A DNA stretch of 19,644 nt from Comamonadaceae bacterium (GCA_947484245.1 CANKOT010000038.1:1-19644); one strand, 5' to 3'. Counted from the stretch's first letter, positions 7,609-15,140 are shown. The notes: generated by a model from the sequence alone, not told the origin. Numbers and translations: made by a program.

Positions 7609-7636
7609 AAAATCAAATTCTCAAAATCAAACTCTA
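7609..7636. repeat. 14-base imperfect tandem duplication after the aminopeptidase gene
   Basis: AAAATCAAATTCTC (7609-7622) is followed directly by AAAATCAAACTCTA (7623-7636), 12 of 14 identical. The second unit contains the stop codon of the aminopeptidase gene. It is probably a slippage duplication in an A-rich spacer; no function is apparent. Confidence 0.5.
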
Positions 7637-9421
7637 AATGGCGCGACAAGCCTGTTCCAAAAATACCAGATCTTCGCCCTGCAAATGAGGACTTAGTTTT
7701 TGGAATACCACCGCATGGTAAGCATTCAGATAGGCTGTTTCTTCAACACCCAACAAGTCTTTTTGAACCACACGCGTGTCAATGGGACACAAGGTCATGG
7801 CCTCAAACTGATAGAACTTGCCGTGCTCGGTGGCGCTGTGATCTTTGCAAAGCAATATATTTTCAATGCGAATGCCATAACGACCTGACAAATAAACGCC
7901 AGGCTCGTTGGTCACCACCATGCCTGGCACAATGGCTTGGTCAATGAATCCTACACCGATGCTGTGCGGGCCTTCATGCACATTGTTGAAATAGCCTACG
8001 CCATGGCCTGTGCCACAAGCGTAATTGACGCCTTCGTTCCACAAGGCCTGCCGGGCCAAGATATCAAGTTGCAAACCACGGGTGCCTTGCATGAAGATAG
8101 CCGCAGACAACCTGAGCATGCCCTTTAAGACCAAGGTAAAGTGGCGTTGTTGCTCATCCGAACAAGGTCCACACACAAAGGTGCGCGTGATGTCTGTGGT
8201 GCCATCGTCATATTGCCCACCCGAATCGAGCAAAAAGAAGCCTTCAGGTCTCACAGGCGTATCGAGGCCTTCTTTCAAACCATAGTGCATCATGGCCGCA
8301 TTGGGGCCATAAGCTGGAATGGTGGTGAAGCTCAGACCGCGAAACAAATCGAGCTTGGCTCGCTCAGCATCAATCTGGTTTGAAACGATTCGTTCTGTCA
8401 ATACGCCAGATCCGACGTTCTTGTAAAACCAGTTCAAAAATTTGACCATGGCAACGCCATCACGAACAAAACAGTTTTTCCAATTGTCGATTTCAACTGA
8501 ATTTTTAACCGCCTTCATGGCAACCGACGGGGCGCGTTTTTCAATCAATCGGCAATTGAAACTTTGAAGTTGTTTGAAAGTGAGCAAATTGCTTTGCGCC
8601 GGATCGACCCAAACAGCAAGGCCCGACAAGACCTTCAAGTCGTCAAAAAAGATATCGTAGGGCTTGAGTTCAACGCCCTGCTCTTTTAAATTTTCAAGAA
8701 TGTCATCTGAAAACCGTTGGGTGTGAGCATACAAACTGGCGGCCTTTTCCGTCACCACCAGGTAAGCATGAAAGTAAGGCGACGTGGGAACATCTGTGCC
8801 GCGCAGATTGAGCAAATAACCAATGTCGTCTAGGGCATTCAAGACATGCGCTTGGGCCTGCGTCTTGCGCATGTCTTCACGAACCTCATTCAGCTTTTCG
8901 AGGACACTTTTGCCGGCATAAGCAAGCGAGTGTGCAAACACAGGCGCCATTGGAAAGCCCGGACGATCGTGCCAAACGGCATCTGTGAGGTCATGCTCGG
9001 TATGCACGCTGATGCGTTTGGATTTCAATTGTTCTTCCACATCGGCCACCGCCTTGACCATCATGGTGGCGCCATAAAAGCCAAGTCGAGCGCCTTCGGG
9101 CAACTTCTCAGCCAACCATTGATTCCAGGGCGGCACATCGGGTTGCCCCAGATTCACAATTTGAATACCGGTACCGGCCAACTCTTGCTCAGCTTGAAGC
9201 CAATAACGGCCATCGGCCCACACATAGGCAGCGTCTTTCAAAACCACCATGGTAGAGACCGAGGCAGTAAAGCCCGAAACAAACTGCCTCACCTTCCAGC
9301 GCAAAGGCGTGTATTCAGAATTGTGTGGGTCTGAAGACGGCAAAACCCAAGCATCCAAATGGTGCTTTTCCATTTCACTGCGCAAAGCCCTCAACCGAGT
9401 GGCAACATCATTTTGAGTCAT
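7634..9421 (-). CDS. Xaa-Pro aminopeptidase (peptidase family M24B, long form)
   Basis: This is a 595-residue metallopeptidase that removes N-terminal residues preceding proline. It has the three-domain layout of long eukaryote-like Xaa-Pro aminopeptidases (XPNPEP1 type). There are two creatinase-like N-terminal domains (about 1-135 and 150-305), a pita-bread catalytic domain (about 310-525) and a C-terminal extension. All five metal ligands are present: Asp399, Asp410, His473, Glu506 and Glu520. Spacings are 11 residues between the aspartates and 14 between the glutamates, as in the family. There is no signal peptide, so it should be cytoplasmic and act in peptide turnover. The ATG at 9421 directly abuts a dispersed repeat copy, and no Shine-Dalgarno sequence is visible in front of it. 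Confidence 0.93.
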   Translation of the reverse strand: MTQNDVATRLRALRSEMEKHHLDAWVLPSSDPHNSEYTPLRWKVRQFVSGFTASVSTMVVLKDAAYVWADGRYWLQAEQELAGTGIQIVNLGQPDVPPWNQWLAEKLPEGARLGFYGATMMVKAVADVEEQLKSKRISVHTEHDLTDAVWHDRPGFPMAPVFAHSLAYAGKSVLEKLNEVREDMRKTQAQAHVLNALDDIGYLLNLRGTDVPTSPYFHAYLVVTEKAASLYAHTQRFSDDILENLKEQGVELKPYDIFFDDLKVLSGLAVWVDPAQSNLLTFKQLQSFNCRLIEKRAPSVAMKAVKNSVEIDNWKNCFVRDGVAMVKFLNWFYKNVGSGVLTERIVSNQIDAERAKLDLFRGLSFTTIPAYGPNAAMMHYGLKEGLDTPVRPEGFFLLDSGGQYDDGTTDITRTFVCGPCSDEQQRHFTLVLKGMLRLSAAIFMQGTRGLQLDILARQALWNEGVNYACGTGHGVGYFNNVHEGPHSIGVGFIDQAIVPGMVVTNEPGVYLSGRYGIRIENILLCKDHSATEHGKFYQFEAMTLCPIDTRVVQKDLLGVEETAYLNAYHAVVFQKLSPHLQGEDLVFLEQACRAI

Positions 9422-9455
9422 AAAAAATTAATTGGGGTCAGATCAACATTGTTTT
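9422..9455. repeat. Dispersed repeat copy 2, abutting a start codon
   Basis: The 34 bases right after position 9421 match 13903-13936 at all but one position. The core GGGGTCAGATCAACATTG is identical in both. The repeat fills the spot where the ribosome site of the minus-strand aminopeptidase gene should be. No partner arm for a hairpin is seen here. On the minus strand, a GAGG followed by ATG-TTG-ATC-TGA lies at its far edge, a possible three-codon upstream frame. Confidence 0.75.
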
Positions 9456-9562
9456 TCCTCATCGCACTTTACACAAAAAAACGCAACAATCAGGCCATCA
9501 TTTAAATGCCACCAAATATGCAAAATCTCTGTGTATTGGCTTCACTCATCTAGAATGCCTTT

Positions 9563-9940
9563 ATGACCAACATGAACCCACAAAAAATTGTCAAAGTATT
9601 TGCCATCTTCATTGGTGGAGTTGTTGCACTTTTTGCCCTTTACCTTTACATCGCTCTCAATTGGAGTTACTCAACGGGTGAGCGTGCTGGGTTTTTGCAA
9701 AAAGTGTCCAACAAAGGTTGGATTTGCAAAACTTGGGAAGGTGAACTTTCCTTGGTCGCCATGCCAGGCGCTGCACCTGAAAAATTCTTATTCACGGTGC
9801 GAGATGAGGCCGTGGCCCAAAAACTGACAGCTGCAGCAGGCAAGCGCGTGACCCTTAACTACGAGCAGCACAAAGGTTTGCCAACCACTTGCTTTGGCGA
9901 TACCGACTACTTTGTGGTGGGCATCACTGAAATTCCGTGA
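9563..9940 (+). CDS. Small membrane-anchored protein of unknown function
   Basis: This is a 125-residue protein I do not recognise with confidence. One hydrophobic helix at about residues 9-32 is followed by a roughly 90-residue soluble domain that should lie in the periplasm. That domain contains two cysteines (Cys55 in Gly-Trp-Ile-Cys-Lys-Thr-Trp-Glu-Gly and Cys110 in Thr-Thr-Cys-Phe-Gly), which could form a disulfide. Tyr-Ser-Thr-Gly-Glu-Arg-Ala-Gly follows the helix. The pattern of conserved-looking aromatic and glycine residues suggests a real family. Coding appears genuine from its position between two opposing genes and its clean spacing (8 bases to the convergent peptidase stop). The start could be the ATG at 9563 or 9572; neither has a Shine-Dalgarno sequence. 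Confidence 0.75.
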   Translation: MTNMNPQKIVKVFAIFIGGVVALFALYLYIALNWSYSTGERAGFLQKVSNKGWICKTWEGELSLVAMPGAAPEKFLFTVRDEAVAQKLTAAAGKRVTLNYEQHKGLPTTCFGDTDYFVVGITEIP

Positions 9941-9948
9941 TGCTGATG

Positions 9949-11847
9949 TTAGGGCTCATGGATTTGAATTTGCGGCACAAAACCCAACACCTCGCCGTAA
10001 AACTTTAATTCAGTTTCAAGCGAAGACACAATGGTAGCGGCTTGTCTAAAGCCATGCCCCTCACCTTCGTAGGCAACATAGGCATGCTTGAGTCCCTTTG
10101 CCACACAGGCATCCCTCAAAGCCTCTGACTGGGAAGGGGGAACCACCTTGTCATCCAAGCCCTGGAAAATAACCAAGGGAGAACTTAGGCGGCTCACGTG
10201 CGTGATGGGCGAACGCTCAATGTACAAAGCCTTTTCAGCGGGATATTCGCCAATCATGCTGTCCAAATACCTCGATTCAAAATCATGCGTATCGCTGGCC
10301 AGCGTGGTGCAATCGGCCACACCATAGTAAGAAGCGCCCGCAGCAAATTGATGACCGTTGACGAGCGCATTCAAAACGGTGAAGCCTCCTGCACTGCTGC
10401 CGCGAATTACCACTTTGTTGGGCGCACAAACACCCTGGGCAATGAGCGAGTCGACCACCGCCAACACGTCTTCACAATCCACCACACCCCACTGCCCCCG
10501 AAGCAAGTTTCTGTAGTGACGACCGTAACCCGTAGACCCCCCATAGTTCACATCAACCACCGAGATACCTCGTGATGTGAAATAGGCATACTTCATCGAC
10601 AAACTTGCTGTTGCATTGGCAGTTGGCCCGCCATGCACCACCACCATGAGTGGCGGTTTTTCTAAAGGCTCAAACTCTGGATGCTGTGCAGCATGCAGTA
10701 TGGCAAAAACCTCTCGGCCATCTTTTCGAAGCACTTTGATTTCATGCGGCTCAGGAAAATAAGTGGCATCGATAGGCGCATCGATTGAAGCAAGCACTTT
10801 TGAAACTTGCCAACTGGGCAAATCAATTTCAATGAGTTGCGATACCACTTTGGCACTTGACCCCACGGCATACGCCTTGTGGCCCGACGCACTGAGCGAT
10901 GGCTTGAAATCTGTCAAGTTGCAAAGCAAGTCTTGCATCTGGCCAGTCTTTGGATTAACGCGCACTATTTTTCGAGCATCCACAGGGCCATGCACAGACA
11001 AAATCTGACCATCAGCCAGCACAGACAGGGCTCTCATTCCCAGCTGCCAAAGCGGAAAACCCCACTCGCTTTGGTCTTCAATCAAATGCTTCAATGGCGC
11101 ATTCAAACCTGCTTGCCAAAGATTCCACCAACCACTGGCATCGCTGATGAAGTAGAGCTCGTTGTGAGGCCCCCACTCTGGTGACAAGCAAGAAGTTTGC
11201 GCATTGCCAGCCAAGACACGCACATTGTGCAAGCTGCCCTCAAGCACATCGGCTACACGAAGTTCGGTGCCATCCCAAGGCATTTGCGGATGTTCCCACG
11301 CAATCCAGGCCAAATGTCGACCATCGGGTGATAACCTTGGGTGAGCATAAAAATGGGATGCAGACTCAAGGCTTCGCAAACCACTTTGACTCACAGCCAC
11401 CAAATCTCGCTGAACGCCTGCTGCCGTGTGCACCTCTCGAATACACCAAATTTCTTCGCCCACAGCAATCATGTCAATGTACCGATGGCTCTCACCTTCG
11501 GGTGGCTCTGGGCTAAAGGCAATAGGCTCACCCCTTGGCTCGGTCAAGTAAATGCGTTGGTCTAACTTGCTGACAAAAGCCAGCATGGGCTTGCCATTGT
11601 GCAAGAGCCCAAGCCAACTGATTCCCCCGTACTCATGCACTTGGCTTTTGGCACTCCATGGCGCCTTCAAAATATCGCCATGCTCACGACTGACCACCAG
11701 CGTGCGGCCGCCTTCACTGGGCCTGACCTCATCCCACCAAAGATCATGGCCGATGGGCTGCGACCACATCATGCTGCTGCCAGCCTGCGCCAACAAGGTG
11801 GCCGACAAAGGGGAAGGCCAAGTACCAGCTTGCTTTTTTATTTTCAT
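9949..11847 (-). CDS. S9-family prolyl-oligopeptidase-like hydrolase
   Basis: This is a 632-residue protein when started at the ATG at 11847, which has AGGA eight bases upstream; a TTG at 11853 is two codons earlier. By residue number from that TTG, the N-terminal 390 residues form a beta-propeller with repeated Trp/Tyr and Ser-Pro-Asp-Gly-type blades. The C-terminal 240 residues form an alpha/beta hydrolase domain. The catalytic triad is Ser487 in Gly-Ser-Ser-Ala-Gly-Gly, Asp568 in Gly-Leu-Asp-Asp-Lys-Val-Val-Pro and His600 in Gly-Glu-Gly-His-Gly-Phe. His-Gly-Gly-Pro at about 407-410 supplies the oxyanion-hole region. No signal peptide is seen, so it is probably cytoplasmic and cuts short peptides as a dipeptidyl/acylaminoacyl-peptidase type. 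It is divergent from the PhoX-type gene. Confidence 0.92.
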   Translation of the reverse strand: MKIKKQAGTWPSPLSATLLAQAGSSMMWSQPIGHDLWWDEVRPSEGGRTLVVSREHGDILKAPWSAKSQVHEYGGISWLGLLHNGKPMLAFVSKLDQRIYLTEPRGEPIAFSPEPPEGESHRYIDMIAVGEEIWCIREVHTAAGVQRDLVAVSQSGLRSLESASHFYAHPRLSPDGRHLAWIAWEHPQMPWDGTELRVADVLEGSLHNVRVLAGNAQTSCLSPEWGPHNELYFISDASGWWNLWQAGLNAPLKHLIEDQSEWGFPLWQLGMRALSVLADGQILSVHGPVDARKIVRVNPKTGQMQDLLCNLTDFKPSLSASGHKAYAVGSSAKVVSQLIEIDLPSWQVSKVLASIDAPIDATYFPEPHEIKVLRKDGREVFAILHAAQHPEFEPLEKPPLMVVVHGGPTANATASLSMKYAYFTSRGISVVDVNYGGSTGYGRHYRNLLRGQWGVVDCEDVLAVVDSLIAQGVCAPNKVVIRGSSAGGFTVLNALVNGHQFAAGASYYGVADCTTLASDTHDFESRYLDSMIGEYPAEKALYIERSPITHVSRLSSPLVIFQGLDDKVVPPSQSEALRDACVAKGLKHAYVAYEGEGHGFRQAATIVSSLETELKFYGEVLGFVPQIQIHEP

Positions 11848-11880
11848 CTTCAAAATCCTAATAGCCTTATCATTCCGGTT

Positions 11881-11912
11881 TTGTCACACAATTGTCAACT
11901 AAATGGCATAAA
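11881..11912 (+). promoter_or_regulatory. Pho box (PhoB site) and possible -10 of the phoX-type gene
   Basis: TTGTCAC at 11881-11887 and TTGTCAA at 11892-11898 are direct repeats separated by four bases (ACAA), the layout of a PhoB box (CTGTCAT-N4-CTGTCAT). A possible -10, CATAAA, lies at 11907-11912. The box is 77 bases before the ATG of the phosphatase gene. A weaker CCGTCAT is seen at 11931-11937. Induction under phosphate limitation is inferred from the motif and the downstream product. Confidence 0.72.
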
Positions 11913-11974
11913 AAGGGGCTTCATCCAAAGCCGTCATACAACCCGTTAATAAACCCTCAAGCAAATACAAGATC

Positions 11975-13903
11975 ATGGCAAAAGACTTTTCCCTCATGGA
12001 AGACAGCAACCGCTCTTCCAACCCCAGCATTCACGACGTTTCTGACCCTTCGCGCCGCCAAGTGCTGCGCGGTGGCTTGGGTGCTTTGGCCAGCAGCTTT
12101 TTGGCGCCTCTCAGCGCTGTGGGTGGCGCTGCTGCCCTCACAGGCTGCGCTTCCATGGGAATGGTAGCGGCTGCCAAGATTGGCTTCAAAAGCGTGGCTA
12201 TTTCTACTGCCGATAGCATCACGGTACCGGAGGGCTACATTGCTCATGTCATTGCACCCTGGGGCGATCCAGTGGGCATTGTTGGCCAAAATAATCCTTT
12301 CAAAGACGACGCCAGTAACTCTGCTGCCGATCAAGAAACACAATTGGGAATGCACCACGACGGCATTCACTTTTATGCACTCGATGGATCTAGGAGAGGC
12401 CTGTTGGCCATGAACCACGAGTACGTCGACCACGGCTTGTTGTTCAAAGATGGCATGGCCAATTGGAGCGCCGAGAAAGTGCGCAAATCACAAGCGGCCC
12501 ACGGCGTGTCTGTGGTTGAAGTACAAGACAAAGGTGGTAAGTGGGAGGTGGTCAACCCCTCCAAATATGCAAGACGCATTACTGCCAATACCCGCACCGA
12601 ACTGAGCGGCCCTGCTGCCGGCCACGCCCTCTTAAAAACTGCTGCCGATCCAACTGGCAAAGTGGTCTTGGGCACTTTGAACAATTGCGCCAGTGGCATC
12701 ACGCCTTGGGGCACTTACCTCACCTCTGAAGAAAACTTCATTTTCTACTTCAGTGGTGGCGACAAAATGTCCGAACACGAGCGTCGTTGGGGCTTGAGAA
12801 AAGGTGGTGTACGTTACCGTTGGCACGAGCATGACGCTCGATTTGATGCCGTGCAAAACCCGAACGAACCCAACCGATTCGGCTGGATCGTTGAAATTGA
12901 TCCCCAGAACCCAAACGCAACCCCCATGAAGCGCACAGCCATGGGACGTGGCGCGCACGAAGGCGCCACAATTGCCGTGACCAAAGACAATCGGGCAGTC
13001 GTTTACATGGGCGAGGACGCTCGCTTGGAATACATCTATAAGTTTGTTAGCCGCGATGCCATCAAACCTGGTGGTGCTGCGGCCAATGCCTCGCTGCTCG
13101 ACCACGGCACTTTGTATGTAGCCAAATTCAATGCCGATGGCAAAGGCCAATGGCTTGCCCTAACCCATGGCCAAGGCTCTTTGACAGCGGCCAACGGTTT
13201 TGCCGATCAGGCCGAGGTGCTGATCAAAGCACGCCAGGCCAGCGATATTTTGGGCGCTACCAAAATGGACCGCCCTGAGTGGATTGACATTGACAAACAA
13301 GGCTGGGTTTACGCCACGCTCACCAACAACAGCAACCGCGGTGGCAACAATCAACCCGCAGTCGATGCGGCCAATCCACGTGCCAACAACACACAAGGCA
13401 ACATCATCCGCTGGAAAGAAGATGCCGATTTTCACGCCACCACTTTTGCATGGAACCACTTCATCATGGCAGGCGATCCTTCTCTGGCCCGCGCAGAAGC
13501 CAAAGGCAACATCAAGGGCGACATGTTCTCTTGTCCTGATGGCTTGTGGGTTGATGGACGTGGTTTGATGTGGATTCAAACCGACATGTCCACCTCTGCC
13601 ATGGGCAAAGGCGACCTGAAAAACTTTGGTAACAACATGATGCTTGCAGCCGATGTGCAAACCGGTGAAGTTCGCCGCTTCCTAGTAGGCCCTGCAGGTT
13701 GCGAAGTAACAGGTGTGACAGAAACACCAGACGGCAAAACAATGTTCATCAACATTCAACATCCGGGTGAAACGCCTAGCGAGCTCAACAGCCCCGCCAA
13801 CCCCCGCGCCATCTCTAATTGGCCAGACCAAAAACCCACAGGCCGTCCTCGCTCAGCCACCGTTGTGATTCGCAAAAAAGACGGCGGCATCATCGGCACC
13901 TGA
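11975..13903 (+). CDS. phoX: PhoX-type alkaline phosphatase, Tat-exported, possible lipoprotein
   Basis: This 642-residue protein belongs to the PhoX (DUF839) family, calcium- and iron-dependent phosphatases that release phosphate from organic esters. The N-terminus has a Tat signal: Ser-Arg-Arg-Gln-Val-Leu-Arg with Arg27-Arg28, then a hydrophobic stretch at about 33-57. It ends in Leu-Thr-Gly-Cys58, which also reads as a lipobox, so the protein may be a Tat-dependent lipoprotein. The family segment Asn-Cys238-Ala-Ser-Gly-Ile-Thr-Pro-Trp-Gly-Thr is present, followed by Ser-Glu-Glu-Asn (251-254), where many relatives have Cys-Glu-Glu. Met-Asn-His-Glu-Tyr near 146-150 is also typical. A Pho box upstream supports the call. 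The start at 11975 gives a long n-region; the ATG at 11996 is an alternative. Confidence 0.92.
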   Translation: MAKDFSLMEDSNRSSNPSIHDVSDPSRRQVLRGGLGALASSFLAPLSAVGGAAALTGCASMGMVAAAKIGFKSVAISTADSITVPEGYIAHVIAPWGDPVGIVGQNNPFKDDASNSAADQETQLGMHHDGIHFYALDGSRRGLLAMNHEYVDHGLLFKDGMANWSAEKVRKSQAAHGVSVVEVQDKGGKWEVVNPSKYARRITANTRTELSGPAAGHALLKTAADPTGKVVLGTLNNCASGITPWGTYLTSEENFIFYFSGGDKMSEHERRWGLRKGGVRYRWHEHDARFDAVQNPNEPNRFGWIVEIDPQNPNATPMKRTAMGRGAHEGATIAVTKDNRAVVYMGEDARLEYIYKFVSRDAIKPGGAAANASLLDHGTLYVAKFNADGKGQWLALTHGQGSLTAANGFADQAEVLIKARQASDILGATKMDRPEWIDIDKQGWVYATLTNNSNRGGNNQPAVDAANPRANNTQGNIIRWKEDADFHATTFAWNHFIMAGDPSLARAEAKGNIKGDMFSCPDGLWVDGRGLMWIQTDMSTSAMGKGDLKNFGNNMMLAADVQTGEVRRFLVGPAGCEVTGVTETPDGKTMFINIQHPGETPSELNSPANPRAISNWPDQKPTGRPRSATVVIRKKDGGIIGT

Positions 13904-13947
13904 AAAAATCAATTGGGGTCAGATCAACATTGTTTTGACTACCCCAA
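13903..13947 (-). terminator. Dispersed repeat copy 3, terminator-like for the DUF2244 gene
   Basis: The repeat starts within the phoX stop codon and shares a 26-base identical block (13911-13936) with 9430-9455. TTGGGG (13913-13918) pairs with CCCCAA (13942-13947), and TCA/TGA extend the stem with a bulge. Read on the minus strand the hairpin is followed by a six-T run (13908-13903), so it could end transcription of the opposing DUF2244 gene. In the phoX direction no T-run follows. Confidence 0.6.
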
Positions 13948-13967
13948 GCGATTCAGGCTTTTAAATC

Positions 13968-14462
13968 TCAATAACTTTGGTTTAAAAGCAAACGCGAAGA
14001 GATTTGCTTGGCAAGCAAGGGCCTCAAATTGGCATGGACGTACCGACCAAAGTAGGTGTCTTTTTGGCCTTGCTTGAGTTGAATGAGTTGATTCATGTGA
14101 CTCAAAGTGTCAACTCTGGTTAAGGCGCTCACAAACTCCATGTGGTTCAACTTCAAACCAATCTTGCTCTCTATTTGGATCACATTGCCATTGAGAGTGA
14201 GGGTTTCGTAATCATTGGCATGGATGGCGTTGTAAAAGTAAGCGACCAGCAAAGCTACTATTTCAAATAGGGAAAAAGGCAATATGAGGGATGCGCCGGC
14301 CCAATAAAAAGCCAATCCGATGAGCAAAGAAACAAGCCCCAGGCCCCCAAAAATCAAGGCCAGTTGAGTGGGAGATATTGAAATGTTGCGCTTGAGATGC
14401 CAACTCCAACTTGAGCCGTCGTAGTTGCCCATCACAGCTTGTGGAATAGGAACGCTTTTCAT
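13968..14462 (-). CDS. DUF2244 integral membrane protein
   Basis: This is a 164-residue protein with a short N-terminal part containing Trp-x-Leu-Lys-Arg-Asn-Ile-Ser-Ile-Ser-Pro (about 21-31). Two adjacent membrane helices follow at about 33-53 and 56-78. Next come His-Ala-Asn-Asp-Tyr-Glu (81-86) and a beta-rich cytoplasmic C-terminal half. That order and length fit DUF2244 proteins of Proteobacteria, which are often encoded near cytochrome oxidase or respiratory genes; here no such neighbour is seen. Molecular function is unknown. The ATG at 14462 has no strong ribosome site. It converges with the phoX-type gene and is divergent from the rubrerythrin operon across 238 bases. Confidence 0.8.
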   Translation of the reverse strand: MKSVPIPQAVMGNYDGSSWSWHLKRNISISPTQLALIFGGLGLVSLLIGLAFYWAGASLILPFSLFEIVALLVAYFYNAIHANDYETLTLNGNVIQIESKIGLKLNHMEFVSALTRVDTLSHMNQLIQLKQGQKDTYFGRYVHANLRPLLAKQISSRLLLNQSY

Positions 14463-14530
14463 GTTTGTTTCAATTTTTCGACACTTGCATTATCTGAAAG
14501 ACAAAAAGAAAGGTTGTGAGTAGGGTAATT

Positions 14531-14543
14531 TTTGAATGTCAAA
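14531..14543. repeat. Small palindrome in the DUF2244/rubrerythrin spacer
   Basis: TTTGA-ATG-TCAAA is a perfect 5-base inverted repeat with a 3-base centre. The 238-base spacer (14463-14700) otherwise holds only the rubrerythrin promoter region described next; no small gene or tRNA is seen in it. It could be an operator, but the half-site spacing does not fit FNR or CRP. Confidence 0.3.
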
Positions 14544-14635
14544 TACATGAGCAAATATAAGTACAAACCCTATATTCATAGCCAGCCTTAATGAAGGCCA
14601 TTGAATAAGTCAATTAGACGCCAAGAGGACGGCCC

Positions 14636-14694
14636 TATAAAGTCTGAAAGTCTTTGACAAATCGGTCAAAGCATTTGTTTCAAACTTAAGGAGA
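14636..14694 (+). promoter_or_regulatory. Rubrerythrin promoter region with a 7+7 operator-like palindrome
   Basis: A TATAAA hexamer at 14636-14641 is a candidate -10 without a convincing -35. Shortly downstream is the perfect inverted repeat CTTTGAC-N6-GTCAAAG (14652-14671), positioned where a repressor could block transcription. AAGGAG (14688-14693) is the ribosome site seven bases before the ATG at 14701. The binding protein is unknown; the N6 spacing rules out a standard FNR box. Confidence 0.5.
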
Positions 14695-14700
14695 TGAACC

Positions 14701-15123
14701 ATGGCAGCACTTAAAGGCTCGCGCACGGAACAATGCCTGAAAGATGCCTTCGCAGGCGAATCCCAGGCCAACCGTCGTTATTTGTATTTCGCAAACAAAG
14801 CTGACATTGAAGGTCAAAATGATGTGGCAGCGCTTTTCCGCTCTACTGCTGAAGGCGAGACCGGACACGCACACGGCCACTTAGAGTTTCTCGAGCAATC
14901 TGGTGACCCAGCCACCGGCATGCCCATTGGCTCTACACGTCAAAACCTGGCATCTGCTGTTGCTGGCGAAACCCACGAGTACACCGACATGTACCCTGGT
15001 ATGGCCAAGACAGCTCGTGACGAAGGCTTTGATGAAGTTGCTGATTGGTTTGAAACTCTCGCCAAGGCAGAGCGTTCACACGCCAACCGCTATCAAAAAG
15101 CATTGACCGAATTGGTCGATTGA
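14701..15123 (+). CDS. Rubrerythrin, short form lacking the rubredoxin domain
   Basis: This is a 140-residue four-helix diiron protein. The ligands of the rubrerythrin centre are visible: Glu20, Glu53 and His56 in Glu-Thr-Gly-His, Glu90 and Glu93 in Gly-Glu-Thr-His-Glu-Tyr, and Glu124 and His127 in Glu-Arg-Ser-His. Classical rubrerythrin (about 190 residues) carries a C-terminal rubredoxin iron site with four cysteines. That part is absent here, so electrons must come from another protein. Rubrerythrins reduce hydrogen peroxide in the cytoplasm. The next gene encodes a multi-cluster Fe-S protein, a plausible donor. The ribosome site AAGGAG is strong, and an operator-like palindrome lies upstream. 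Confidence 0.95.
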   Translation: MAALKGSRTEQCLKDAFAGESQANRRYLYFANKADIEGQNDVAALFRSTAEGETGHAHGHLEFLEQSGDPATGMPIGSTRQNLASAVAGETHEYTDMYPGMAKTARDEGFDEVADWFETLAKAERSHANRYQKALTELVD

Positions 15124-15140
15124 TTTGAGCTGCAAAGTTG

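Noticed and set aside
7522..7947. A 141-codon + strand frame spanning the spacer between the aminopeptidase and MFS genes.
   Set aside because: Half of it is antisense to the aminopeptidase C-terminus, and the rest is low-complexity spacer. No protein features are seen.
8846..9334. A 162-codon open frame on the + strand opposite the Xaa-Pro aminopeptidase gene.
   Set aside because: It lies entirely within a gene whose minus-strand product has all family motifs, and its translation has no recognisable domain. It is a shadow frame.
12632..13660. Two long minus-strand open frames (172 and 166 codons) opposite phoX.
   Set aside because: Both are antisense to a clear PhoX-family protein, with no ribosome site or domain features. 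They reflect the codon bias of the real gene.
9430..13936. The direct repeats at 9430 and 13911 considered as ends of a composite mobile unit carrying the S9 peptidase and phoX genes.
   Set aside because: No transposase or target duplication is present, a third copy lies outside the unit in inverted orientation, and gene composition looks native. A dispersed intergenic repeat explains the data better.
14652..14671. The rubrerythrin palindrome considered as an FNR/ANR box.
   Set aside because: TTGA and TCAA are eight bases apart here instead of six, so it does not fit the FNR consensus, unlike the site at 3024-3037.
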